Origin: Ramlibacter humi
Lineage (GTDB): Bacteria > Pseudomonadota > Gammaproteobacteria > Burkholderiales > Burkholderiaceae_C
Direction of reading: 5' to 3'
NCBI RefSeq assembly: GCF_004681975.1
Contig: NZ_SMLK01000002.1
Location: 124,001 to 188,000 of the forward strand
Length of the DNA stretch: 64,000 nt
The notes under the pieces are model-generated. The model saw only the letters and a list, made by a program, of their open reading frames with translations. It ran no database searches and was not told the DNA's origin. Positions within the stretch are counted from its first letter, which is position 1. Every line of letters begins with the position of its first letter. A program made the position numbers and the translations under genes. Below, in pieces: positions 8,086 through 15,585 of the stretch.

Positions 8086-8865
8086 ATGCCCCATCCTCGT
8101 CCGGCCTTCTTCCTGCAGCCCCACTACGACGACGTCGCCCTGTCCTGCGGCGGCACCGCCGCGGCCTGGGCGGCCGCCGGCATGTCGCCGACCATCGTGA
8201 CGGTGTTCGCGAGCGAGCTGGTGCACTCCATGGTGGGCGAGTTCGCGGCCTGGAAGCATTCGCGCTGGCGGCTGGACGATCCCGACGCGGTGCAGGCAAC
8301 GCGGCGCGCGGAGGACGAAGAGTCCGCGCGCGCGCTGGGCTGCAACCTGCGCTGGCTCGGGCTGCCCGATGCCATCTACCGCGGTGATCGCTACACGTCG
8401 GACGAATCGCTTTACGGCCCGCTGCATCCGGACGAACCGGCGCTGGCCGCGCACCTGGTCGAAGAGCTGCTGAACCTGCCCGAGTGGCAGGACGGCGGCC
8501 AGTGGTTCGTGCCGCTGGGCGTCGGCAGCCACGTGGACCACCAGCTGGTGTTCGAGACGGGGCGCATGGCCGCCCGGCGGGGCGTGGAGGTGTGGGCCTA
8601 CGAAGACCTTCCCTATGGCATCCACACCCCGGAAGGTTTGCCGCTGCGGCTTCGGCAGATCGAAGGCGAGGTGGGCCCTTGCGTGCCGCAACCGATCGGG
8701 CAACGGGACATGGAGGCCAAGCTCGCGGCGGTGGCCTCTTACGAATCGCAGCTGCGCGTGATCTTCCGCTTCACCGACGATTTCGGCGCGACGCTGCAAA
8801 GGCACGCGGAAGAAGCCGGTGGCCCGCTGGGCCGCGCCGAGCGGCTCTGGCGGGTGCTGGCTTAG
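8086..8865 (+). CDS. PIG-L/LmbE family deacetylase
   Basis: The 259-residue protein belongs to the zinc-dependent N-acetylglucosamine deacetylase superfamily (LmbE, BshB, MshB). The first zinc motif appears as PHYDDVALSCGGT near residues 11-23 (usual AHPDDE) and the second as VGSHVDHQLV near residues 145-154. Members remove acetyl groups from GlcNAc-type sugars in small thiols, antibiotics or cell-envelope glycans. The first motif has Tyr in place of Pro and lacks the Glu of HPDDE, so the substrate may be unusual. The stop codon overlaps by 4 bases with the stop of the convergent kinase gene. No glycan pathway genes are adjacent. Confidence 0.82.
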   Translation: MPHPRPAFFLQPHYDDVALSCGGTAAAWAAAGMSPTIVTVFASELVHSMVGEFAAWKHSRWRLDDPDAVQATRRAEDEESARALGCNLRWLGLPDAIYRGDRYTSDESLYGPLHPDEPALAAHLVEELLNLPEWQDGGQWFVPLGVGSHVDHQLVFETGRMAARRGVEVWAYEDLPYGIHTPEGLPLRLRQIEGEVGPCVPQPIGQRDMEAKLAAVASYESQLRVIFRFTDDFGATLQRHAEEAGGPLGRAERLWRVLA

Positions 8866-9869
8866 GCGACCAGCGGCGGCTCGGCCATCTGCTCGAGCTG
8901 CTCTTCCAGCAGGTGCGCCTGCTCCTTCCAGTAGTCGCTGCCGCCGAACCACGGGAACGCCACCGGGAATGCGGGATCGTCCCAGCGCCGCGCCAGCCAA
9001 GCGCTGTAGTGAATGAGGCGCAGCGTGCGCAGCGGCTCGATCAGCGCGAGCTCGCGGCGGTCGAACTCGCGCACCTGCTCATAGCCATCCAGCAGCGCGC
9101 CCAGTTGCCGCTGGCGCTGCGCGCGATCGCCCGAGAGCAGCATCCACAGGTCCTGCACGGCGGGCGCGGTGCGCGCGTCGTCGAGGTCGACGAAGTGCGG
9201 GCCCGCATCGGGCGTCCACAGGATGTTTCCCGGGTGGCAGTCGCCGTGCGTGCGCAGCAGGCGGAACTGCGCGCCCCAGCCGCCGTCGCTGCTGCCGGTG
9301 GCTTGCGCGACGGCGTCGAGCGCGGCGTCGCAGGTGTCGCGCCACAGCGCCTGCACGTCCAGGGGGATGCGCTCGTGCGACAGCAGCCAGTCGCGCGATT
9401 CGCGGCCGAAGCTGCGCAGGTCCAGCGTGGGGCGCTCGCGAAACGGCTTGGCCGCGCCCACGGTGTGGATGCGCGCGAGGAAGCGGCCGATCCACTCCAG
9501 CACGTCCTCGTCGTCCAGTTCCGGCGCGCGGCCGCCGCGGCGCGGGCTGACGCTGAAAGCGAAACCGGCGTGGTGGTGCAGCGTGCGGCCGTCGATCATG
9601 AGCGGTGCGACGGCCGGCACTTCGGCTTCGGCGAGCTCCAGCGCGAAAGCGTGCTCTTCCCGGATCGCCGCATCCGGCCAGCGGTTGGGCCGGTAGAACT
9701 TGGCGACGACTTGCGAGTGGCCCTGCACCGGCTCTTCCAGCCCGGCCTGGTAGACGCGGTTCTCGTACGAACTCAGCGCCATCAGCCGGCCGTCGCCATG
9801 CAGGCCGACGAGCGCCAGCGCGTCCATCACCGTGTCGGGCTGCAGTGCTTCATAGGGATGCGAACTCAT
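8862..9869 (-). CDS. srkA: Stress-response kinase SrkA (YihE/RdoA-like)
   Basis: The 335-residue protein has the aminoglycoside-phosphotransferase/choline-kinase-like fold of E. coli SrkA. Features in order: the ATP-binding N-lobe with YENRVYQAGLEE and VVAKFYRPNRW (lysine near residue 56), the Brenner catalytic motif THGDCHPGNILW, and the metal-binding VDLDDA. SrkA is a cytosolic Ser/Thr kinase that counters death caused by the MazEF toxin and envelope stress in E. coli. The start at 9869 (MSSHPYEALQPDTVMDAL) matches the family; the frame runs further upstream without support. In E. coli srkA precedes dsbA; here it is separate from dsbC. Confidence 0.9.
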   Translation of the reverse strand: MSSHPYEALQPDTVMDALALVGLHGDGRLMALSSYENRVYQAGLEEPVQGHSQVVAKFYRPNRWPDAAIREEHAFALELAEAEVPAVAPLMIDGRTLHHHAGFAFSVSPRRGGRAPELDDEDVLEWIGRFLARIHTVGAAKPFRERPTLDLRSFGRESRDWLLSHERIPLDVQALWRDTCDAALDAVAQATGSSDGGWGAQFRLLRTHGDCHPGNILWTPDAGPHFVDLDDARTAPAVQDLWMLLSGDRAQRQRQLGALLDGYEQVREFDRRELALIEPLRTLRLIHYSAWLARRWDDPAFPVAFPWFGGSDYWKEQAHLLEEQLEQMAEPPLVA

Positions 9870-9903
9870 GGCCGCATTGTCCCCGCTGCGGCCGGCGCCG
9901 AAC

Positions 9904-10986
9904 TCAGCGCAGCGTGAGCACGTGCCCTTCGGAAGGATCGACGCGGCCGGCGAGCAACTGCGTGTACGCGGCCTGGACGTCGTCGCGGCCACGGTGCGAT
10001 CGCACCTGCAGCCAGGGCTCGCGATCCTGCTGTGCCGCGAAAGCACGCCAGCTGTTCACCAGCCGCTGCTGCAGGCCTTCGGCGCCCCAGTCTGCGGTGC
10101 GCTTCTTGAGCTGCGCGGGCGCGAAGAACAGCGCCGGGCGCGGACCCGGCAGGCCGGCGCCGCCGCCCAGGTGCTGAACGTGCGTGCCGCCGACGGCGCA
10201 GCTGTACTTCAGCTGGTCGCGGAAGCGTTCGTGCACGGCCTTGCGGAAGTCGGCGTTGCCGGCGAAGTCGACGTACACGCAGGGTTCGTCCGCGGCGACT
10301 TCGCCGAGTTGCCCGTAGGCCAGCACGCGCGTGTAGCAGCCCAGGCGTTCGCAATAAGCCTTGTTGGCCGGCGACGTGAATCCCACGACATCGAGCCCCG
10401 GGCGCTTCGCGAGCAACTGCGCCGTCGCCCACGCGGTCTTGCTGGACGCGCTGGACAGCAGCACGCGCCGCACGCCGAAGAAGTCCTGGTCGGCGAGGAA
10501 GTCGTCGATCAGCCAGGAGGTGGTGAACAGCGGGCGCAGCAGCACCTGGAAGGGCTCGTCGCTGCCGCGATAGAGCGGGTCGGCGCCGGTGCGCACGTAC
10601 CGGTTGTAGACCGGGTGCAGCGCCTCGCGGTGCGGCGCCGCGTCGCGCAAGCCGGTGGCATCCAGGCGGTCCGGCTGCAGCACCGCGCCATCGGCCAGCG
10701 GCCAGTAGCCGTACAGCCGCTCGCCCACCGCCACGCCCGGGTGCAGCGACTGCACCACGTGGCCGAAGCCCCAGACCGGCAGCACGCCCCAGCCTTCCTC
10801 GTTCGACGGGAAGAACTTCCAGTAGTCCATCGAGTCGCCGAAAGCCGCGTAGGTGATGTTGTTCGCGGTCAGCGCCAGCAGGTCCGGCGCGACGCGCACC
10901 TGCCCGTTCGCCAGCGGCCGGTCGTCTTCGGTGCGCCAGCGGGTGTCCTGCAGCCGGTCCTTGCGGATGAGCAATGTGGTCGTCAT
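9904..10986 (-). CDS. DUF2855 family protein (MDR-like fold)
   Basis: The 360-residue protein shows the DUF2855 hallmarks: LALTANNITYAAFGDSMDYWKFFP near residues 38-61, GWGVLPVWGFGHV, GERLYGYWPLADG, HPVYNRYV, and LFTTSWLIDDFL followed by LLSSASSKTA in place of the usual nucleotide-binding turn. The layout resembles medium-chain dehydrogenases (GroES-like part, then Rossmann-like part), but the classical glycine-rich NAD(P) motif is absent. The function of the family is unknown. The gene is separated by 34 bases from srkA on the same strand, so the two may be co-transcribed. There is a good ATG at the expected N-terminus. Confidence 0.85.
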   Translation of the reverse strand: MTTTLLIRKDRLQDTRWRTEDDRPLANGQVRVAPDLLALTANNITYAAFGDSMDYWKFFPSNEEGWGVLPVWGFGHVVQSLHPGVAVGERLYGYWPLADGAVLQPDRLDATGLRDAAPHREALHPVYNRYVRTGADPLYRGSDEPFQVLLRPLFTTSWLIDDFLADQDFFGVRRVLLSSASSKTAWATAQLLAKRPGLDVVGFTSPANKAYCERLGCYTRVLAYGQLGEVAADEPCVYVDFAGNADFRKAVHERFRDQLKYSCAVGGTHVQHLGGGAGLPGPRPALFFAPAQLKKRTADWGAEGLQQRLVNSWRAFAAQQDREPWLQVRSHRGRDDVQAAYTQLLAGRVDPSEGHVLTLR

Positions 10987-11044
10987 GCGGCGACCGTACG
11001 GGATTCGTCGGGGCGCCGCAAGAACCTGCGTGACGCGGCCCCAA

Positions 11045-11073
11045 AAGGCAAAAGGCCGGATCGCTCCGGCCCT
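11045..11073 (-). terminator. Terminator after ohr
   Basis: A 7-bp GC-rich stem (GGCCGGA / TCCGGCC, loop TCGC) is followed on the minus strand by CTTTTGCCTTTTG. It lies about 20 bases after the ohr stop codon and before the DUF2855 gene, so it probably ends the ohrR-ohr transcript. Confidence 0.75.
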
Positions 11074-11093
11074 TCGTCGTCATCGAACGGTCA

Positions 11094-11510
11094 TCAGACC
11101 AGGTTGATCTGGACGTCGATGTTGTTGCGGGTCGCGTTCGAGTACGGGCAGACCTGGTGCGCTGCATCCACGAGCTGGCGCGCGGCGGCCTGGTCCATGC
11201 CGGGCAGGCTGACGTTCAGGCGGGCGGCAATGCCGTAGGCCTGGCCGACGGGGCCCAGGTCCACTTCCGCGTTGATGGCCAGGTCGGCCGGCAGCGTGAT
11301 CTTCTGCTTGGCGGCCACGGCCTTCATCGCGCCGATGAAGCAGGCCGAGTAGCCGGCCGCGAACAGCTGCTCGGGGTTGGTGCCCTGGCCGGCGCCGCCG
11401 GGCGAGGTGAGCTTGATGTCCAGGCGGCCGTCGTCCGTGCGGGACTGGCCTTCGCGGCCGCCGGTGGTGTGGGCCTTGGCGGTGTACAGCACCTTGTCGA
11501 GCTTGTTCAT
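11094..11510 (-). CDS. ohr: Organic hydroperoxide resistance protein Ohr
   Basis: Ohr is a cytosolic thiol peroxidase that reduces organic and fatty-acid hydroperoxides using lipoylated proteins. The 138-residue protein has normal length and both catalytic cysteines: C57 in GYSACFIGAM and C121 in QVCPYSNATR. The conserved catalytic arginine (R19, in GGREGQSR) and glutamate (E47, in TNPEQLFAAGY) are also present. It follows ohrR by 37 bases on the same strand, the usual arrangement. Regulation is expected through OhrR at the operator upstream of ohrR. Confidence 0.97.
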   Translation of the reverse strand: MNKLDKVLYTAKAHTTGGREGQSRTDDGRLDIKLTSPGGAGQGTNPEQLFAAGYSACFIGAMKAVAAKQKITLPADLAINAEVDLGPVGQAYGIAARLNVSLPGMDQAAARQLVDAAHQVCPYSNATRNNIDVQINLV

Positions 11511-11547
11511 GGTTCTCTTCCTTTCGGTGGGTTGACGGGGGGAGGGA

Positions 11548-12000
11548 TCAGGCAGCGATGCGGTCGCGCAGCGACTGCACCTGCTGGGTGAGCTGGACCA
11601 GTTCGCCGAGGGTGCAGCGGCTGGCTTCGAGCAGGCAGCCGGGCACCTTCTCGGCCTTGGCGCGCAGGCGGCGGCCCGCGGCAGTGAGGGTGACGTGGAC
11701 GCGGCGTTCGTCGTGCTCGGCGCGCTGGCGCGCCACCAGCCCGGCGGCTTCCAGGCGCTTGAGCAGCGGGGTGAGTGTGCCCGAGTCCAGGCGCAGGCGC
11801 GCGCCGAGCTCGGACACCGACAGGCCGTCTTCCTCCCACAGCGCCAGCATGGCGATGTACTGCGGGTAGGTCAGGCCCAGCTCGTCCAGCACCGGCTTGT
11901 AGAGCTTGGTGATGGAGAGGGAGGCGGAATACAACGCGAAGCAAAGCTGGTTGTCCAGGCGCAAGGCCTGGTCCTTCGCGATCGCCGTCTTCGTCACCAT
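11548..12000 (-). CDS. ohrR: MarR-family organic peroxide sensor OhrR
   Basis: OhrR represses ohr until its reactive cysteine is oxidised by organic peroxides. The 150-residue protein has the diagnostic N-terminal LDNQLCFALYSAS with reactive C20, and the winged helix-turn-helix (SVSELGARLRLDSGTLTPLLKRLE, wing HDERRVHVTLT). Two more cysteines, C122 and C129, near the C-terminus suggest the 2-Cys mechanism in which an intersubunit disulfide inactivates the repressor. The start at 12000 (MVTKTAIAK) is preferred over an in-frame ATG 36 bases upstream, because that extension would run into the operator. Confidence 0.95.
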   Translation of the reverse strand: MVTKTAIAKDQALRLDNQLCFALYSASLSITKLYKPVLDELGLTYPQYIAMLALWEEDGLSVSELGARLRLDSGTLTPLLKRLEAAGLVARQRAEHDERRVHVTLTAAGRRLRAKAEKVPGCLLEASRCTLGELVQLTQQVQSLRDRIAA

Positions 12001-12022
12001 GGGCGAAACTGTAGCACCAAAT

Positions 12023-12040
12023 TCAATTGCGTGCAATTGA
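12023..12040. promoter_or_regulatory. OhrR-type operator
   Basis: An inverted repeat TCAATTGC-GT-GCAATTGA with perfect 8-bp arms lies 23 bases upstream of the ohrR start. A/T-rich CAATTG palindromes in front of ohr/ohrR are typical OhrR sites. It implies autoregulation of ohrR and control of ohr. The identification rests on pattern and position. Confidence 0.75.
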
Positions 12041-12108
12041 TCTGCCCGGCAGCTTTTTCCTGCCTCGGCCGTGAAGCAGTTCCGTGCCGCAGGTCACGGG
12101 TGGCGCTG

Positions 12109-12137
12109 CTTAAGGTTTGCTTAGGAAGCGCTTAAGG
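12109..12137 (+). promoter_or_regulatory. Three phased heptamers, OmpR-family regulator site
   Basis: CTTAAGG (12109), CTTAGGA (12120) and CTTAAGG (12131) repeat at exactly 11-bp intervals, so they lie on one face of the helix. Direct repeats of CTTAAG with 4-5 base spacers are the binding pattern of PmrA/QseB-type response regulators. The array lies 33 bases upstream of a TACAGT -10-like element (12170-12175), in position to activate the hemerythrin-like gene at 12229. Which regulator binds is not known. Confidence 0.65.
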
Positions 12138-12228
12138 AAATCTTCAGAGCGGGCTCGGCAGCGCGTTCCTACAGTGCGAACCCAGCGCGGAATGACCGCG
12201 CCCATGCTTCACCCAAGGAACCTGCCCC

Positions 12229-12960
12229 ATGAAGATCGACGCCCTCGAACTGCAACGGCTCGCCGCCGTCCCGAACCGCCTGGACATGTACAGCGGCATC
12301 CACAAGGCGATGCGTGCCTGCATGGCCGACGCGCTGCTCGCGTTGGGCCGCGCCGACCTGGACGACACGGCCGCGCTGGCCGCCGCCACGCAGCGCGTGC
12401 TGGACCTGATGGACCTTTGCGAAGGCCACCTGGCGCACGAGAACGTGCACATCCACCGCGCGATCGAGGCGCGCGCGCCCGGCGCCGCCGACGCCATCGC
12501 GCACGAGCACGAACAGCACGTCCGCCACATCGACGCCCTGCGCGCTTGCACGCTGGCGCTGAAGATGGCGCGGCCCGAACTGCGGCCGGCCGCGGCGCAG
12601 ATGGTGTACCGGGAACTGGCGCTCTTCGTCGCCGACAACTTCCGCCACATGCACGTCGAGGAAACGGCGCACAACGCCGTGCTGTGGGCCCACTACACCG
12701 ACGCCGAGCTGGCCGCCATCCACGACGCGCTGGTGGCATCCATCCCGCCTGAAAAGATGATGGGCTTCGCGCGCTGGCTGGTGCCTTTCCTGAACCCGGC
12801 GGAGCGCCTGGGTCTGCTGGGCGACATGCGGGCCAAGGCGCCGCCGCCGGCCTTCGAAGCCGTGCTGGACGTGGTGCGCCCGCACCTGGATGACCGCGAA
12901 TGGCACCAGCTGTGCAACGGCCTGGGCCGGCCGGCGGTGCCGGGCCTGGTGGAAGCCTAA
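12229..12960 (+). CDS. Hemerythrin-like domain protein
   Basis: The 243-residue protein is a helical hemerythrin-type bundle in its first 170 residues. Candidate di-iron ligands appear in family order: DMYSGIHKAM, CEGHLAHENVHIHRAIE, AHEHEQHVRHID and NFRHMHVEETAHNAV. The C-terminal 70 residues (IPPEKMMGFARWLVPFLNPAERLGLLGDM) form an additional helical tail seen in long bacterial members. Hemerythrins bind O2 or NO through a di-iron centre or help repair iron-sulfur clusters; there is no signal peptide, so it is cytosolic. It stands alone behind a phased heptamer array and converges on the split-barrel/GAF operon with a 4-base stop overlap. The exact role is not known. Confidence 0.85.
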   Translation: MKIDALELQRLAAVPNRLDMYSGIHKAMRACMADALLALGRADLDDTAALAAATQRVLDLMDLCEGHLAHENVHIHRAIEARAPGAADAIAHEHEQHVRHIDALRACTLALKMARPELRPAAAQMVYRELALFVADNFRHMHVEETAHNAVLWAHYTDAELAAIHDALVASIPPEKMMGFARWLVPFLNPAERLGLLGDMRAKAPPPAFEAVLDVVRPHLDDREWHQLCNGLGRPAVPGLVEA

Positions 12961-14297
12961 GCCTCCACCAGCTGCAGCGGCCGCGCCACCACCAGGCGGA
13001 AGCGGCCGCGGCCCGTCTTCTCGATGCGCACGTGCGGGCCGTGTTCCTGCAGCCGGCGCTGCAGCAGCAGCAGGCGCGCTTCCAGGTTGTCCGTCACGTC
13101 GGGCAGGCCCAACGAGGGATCGAGGCGCAGTTCGCGGTTGGTGAACTCGGTGCGGCCTTCGGCCACGTGGTCGCGCACCAGCTTCCACAGGATGGCGCCC
13201 GCCACGCCCTTGATCAGGTAGTCCTCGCCCAGGAAGATGCTTTCGTTGGCCGCGAAGCGCTTCACCCGCAGCGCCTCGCCGCGCGACGGCCGGGGTTGCG
13301 CCGGGGCGGCCACTTCCGCTTCGGCGGCCTCGCCGACGGATTGCAGCAGGCCCATGATGGCGCCCAGGTGCCCCGCCAGAACCACCAGCGCGTCTTCGTC
13401 CCGGTGGCTGAAGCGCAGGTCGTGCGGGCTCTCCGCGAACACCACGCCCAGCAGCCGCCCTGCCGCCTGCACCGGCACGGCCAGCTGGCTGTGCGGCTGC
13501 GGCAGGCCGGGGTAGGGAATCTCGGTGGCCGGCTCGACATCGTGCGCGTCCTGCTCGAAGCTGCTGCGCATGGCCTGGCTGTAGTGCGCCGCGTTGGTCA
13601 TGTGCGAGATGCGCACCGGCGTGCGCTCGCGCGCGGCGACACCGATGACGCCCTGGCCCATGCGGATCTCCGAGCCCACGCCCGACGTGGCGTAGCCACG
13701 GCTGGCGACGGTGTACAGGCATTGCGATTGCTCGTCGAGCATCAGCACCATCGCGTGCGCGATGTCCAGCGGTCCGGTGAGGGTGGCAAGCAGCGCTTCC
13801 AGCGCGTCGTCCAGCGAGGCACATCGCGACAGCCTCTCGCCGCAAGCCCGCAGCGCGGGCAGCCAGCCCGCGCGTTCCGGCGGCGGGGGCAGCGGCTCGC
13901 CCGGCACGGGCTCGATGGCCTCGACTTCGTAGATGTCCGAGCCGCGCAGGCGAAACACGTCGGCCAGGCCGGCATGCGAGGCAATGCCCGCGAGCTGCGC
14001 CTTCATGCTCTCGAACACCGGCCCCTCGGACTCGGTGCGCAGGTAGCGGATGTGCAAGCGCCAGTACTCGACCGTGCGCGGATCCAGCAGCAGCACGGTG
14101 GCGCGCGGATGGGCCAGGATGTTCTGGCGGGTCTTGTTGAAGAACTGGAACGACAGCGCCACGTGGCGCTCGTCGACGTAGAACACCTGCGAGATGTAGG
14201 CCACGTTCGGCACGCCCGCCAGGTCGCAGGTGCACAGCATGGCCGGGATCACGCCATCCAGGCAGGCGCGGAGGTCGGACAGGCGCGGCGCGCTCAT
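12957..14297 (-). CDS. Flavin split-barrel + GAF + C-terminal regulatory-like fusion protein
   Basis: The 446-residue protein appears to have three parts. Residues 1-130 are a pyridoxamine-phosphate-oxidase-like split barrel (VPNVAYISQVFYVDERHVALSFQFFNKTRQN, ATVLLLDP). Residues about 150-310 are a GAF sensor domain (LDDALEALLATLTGPLDIAHAMVLMLDE, GQGVIGVAARERTPVRI, HSQLAVPVQAAGRLLGVVFAES). Residues about 345-440 resemble a winged-helix or transcriptional-regulator C-domain (GVAGAILWKLVRDHV..RTEFTNRELRLDPSLGLP). There are no membrane helices. It is the last gene of a minus-strand operon and overlaps the small split-barrel gene by 4 bases (ATGA). A sensory or regulatory role is likely; the assignment of the last domain is tentative. 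Confidence 0.75.
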   Translation of the reverse strand: MSAPRLSDLRACLDGVIPAMLCTCDLAGVPNVAYISQVFYVDERHVALSFQFFNKTRQNILAHPRATVLLLDPRTVEYWRLHIRYLRTESEGPVFESMKAQLAGIASHAGLADVFRLRGSDIYEVEAIEPVPGEPLPPPPERAGWLPALRACGERLSRCASLDDALEALLATLTGPLDIAHAMVLMLDEQSQCLYTVASRGYATSGVGSEIRMGQGVIGVAARERTPVRISHMTNAAHYSQAMRSSFEQDAHDVEPATEIPYPGLPQPHSQLAVPVQAAGRLLGVVFAESPHDLRFSHRDEDALVVLAGHLGAIMGLLQSVGEAAEAEVAAPAQPRPSRGEALRVKRFAANESIFLGEDYLIKGVAGAILWKLVRDHVAEGRTEFTNRELRLDPSLGLPDVTDNLEARLLLLQRRLQEHGPHVRIEKTGRGRFRLVVARPLQLVEA

Positions 14298-14785
14298 CGC
14301 GAACCTCCGAGCGCGGAGCCGGCGCGTGGCCCCGGTGTCTGGTCGAAGGCCTGTTCCGGCGTGAAAGAGACGGCCACCAGGTCTTCCAGCCGGCAGGCCA
14401 GCATCACCCCCGCCAGCATGCGCGGGTAGCCGGCGCCTTCGAGTTCGAGCTCCATCGCCGCCAGGTAGCGCGCGAGCACGGGACGGTCTTCTTCCGCCGC
14501 GGCGCGCTGCGTGGCGGAACGCGCCTTCAGCTGCACGGTGCGGTGCGAGACGGGCGCGCTGAACACCACCGAGAGGTGCCCGGTGCTGGCGATGTCCTGC
14601 AGCAGCTGGCGCGACTGGCTGCGTGCCAGGAACACGGTGACGCGGCTGCCGTCCGGCGACACGTCGCTGCCCATGGCGCGCATGATGCTGGGACGCAGCG
14701 ACGCGTCGTGCGAGCCGACGATGGCCGACATGCCATTGGCCATCATGGCCAGCAGGTCGGGGGGCAGCTGGACGGACGCGGCCAT
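14294..14785 (-). CDS. Small flavin split-barrel (PNPOx-like) protein
   Basis: The 163-residue protein is a single split-barrel domain of the pyridoxamine 5'-phosphate oxidase-like superfamily: LLAMMANGMSAIVGSHDASLRPSIMRA, VTVFLARSQSRQLLQDIASTGHLSVVFSAP and HRTVQLKARS. Such domains bind FMN, F420 or heme. The substrate is unknown. It is coupled to the next gene (ATGA at 14294-14297) and starts one base after the end of the ABC permease gene. The neighbouring fusion protein carries a related barrel, so the two may form a heteromer or use the same cofactor. Confidence 0.82.
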   Translation of the reverse strand: MAASVQLPPDLLAMMANGMSAIVGSHDASLRPSIMRAMGSDVSPDGSRVTVFLARSQSRQLLQDIASTGHLSVVFSAPVSHRTVQLKARSATQRAAAEEDRPVLARYLAAMELELEGAGYPRMLAGVMLACRLEDLVAVSFTPEQAFDQTPGPRAGSALGGSR

Positions 14786-14786
14786 G

Positions 14787-15584
14787 TCAGCGCGCGAAGC
14801 GGCGGCGCGTGAGCACCAGCGCCGACCAGAAAGCCACCACCGTGTACGCCGCCAGCACCAGCGCGTGGCGCAGCGGCTGCGCCGGCCACTGGTCGATGAA
14901 GAGCGGCCGCACCAGTTCCACCGCGTTGGTCAACGGCAGCCAGTCGGAAGCGATGCGCAGCGGCTCGGGCAGCTGCTCGCGCGGGAAGAACACGCCGGAG
15001 AGGAACATCATGGGCGTGAGGAACAGCGTGAAGTAGTAGGTGAAGAAATCGTAGCCCTTGGCCAGCGCGTTGAAGATGAGCGCGATGCAAGAGAACGTGA
15101 CGCCCGCACCCAGCAGGATGGGCCAGGCGGCCAGCAGCTTGGGGCTGTGGCTCACGCCCAGCGCCAGCATCACCAGCAGGATGGCGGTGACGGTGAAGAT
15201 CGACTTGAAGGCGGCCCACAGCATCTCGGCCAGCACCACGTTGTCCAGGTTCACCGGCGCGTTCATGATGCCGTCCCAGGTCTTCTGCACGTGCATGCGC
15301 GAGAACGCGGAGTACAGCGCCTCGAACGAAGCCGCGTTCATCGCGCTCATGCAGATGGACCCGCTGGCCAGGAAGACGATGTAGCGCACCGGCTGCCCGT
15401 GCAACTGCACGCTGCCCACCAGCGCGCCCATGCCGTAGCCGAAGGCCAGCAGCCACATCAGCGGTTCGGCGATGTTGCCTATGAGGCTGGGCAGCGCCAG
15501 CTTGCGCCACACCAGCAGGTTGCGCAGGAACACCGGCCACCAGCGCGGCGACAGGTCGGGAAAGGCGTAAAGGCGCGGCGGCAT
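14787..15584 (-). CDS. ABC-2 type exporter permease, NodJ-like
   Basis: The 265-residue inner-membrane protein has about six hydrophobic helices and the ABC-2 permease signature FLTPMMFLSGVFFPREQLPEPLRIASDWLPLTNAVELVRPL near residues 190-230. It best resembles NodJ, which with NodI exports lipochito-oligosaccharides in rhizobia; outside rhizobia NodIJ-like pairs have other, mostly unknown substrates. It follows its ATPase gene by one base and precedes the small split-barrel gene by one base, so all four genes of the operon are tightly packed. Confidence 0.9.
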   Translation of the reverse strand: MPPRLYAFPDLSPRWWPVFLRNLLVWRKLALPSLIGNIAEPLMWLLAFGYGMGALVGSVQLHGQPVRYIVFLASGSICMSAMNAASFEALYSAFSRMHVQKTWDGIMNAPVNLDNVVLAEMLWAAFKSIFTVTAILLVMLALGVSHSPKLLAAWPILLGAGVTFSCIALIFNALAKGYDFFTYYFTLFLTPMMFLSGVFFPREQLPEPLRIASDWLPLTNAVELVRPLFIDQWPAQPLRHALVLAAYTVVAFWSALVLTRRRFAR

Positions 15585-15585
15585 G

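Noticed and set aside
12169-14235. A 688-codon minus-strand frame across hemerythrin and GAF fusion genes
   Set aside because: Shifted frame of the GAF fusion gene and antisense of the hemerythrin gene; no recognisable domain.
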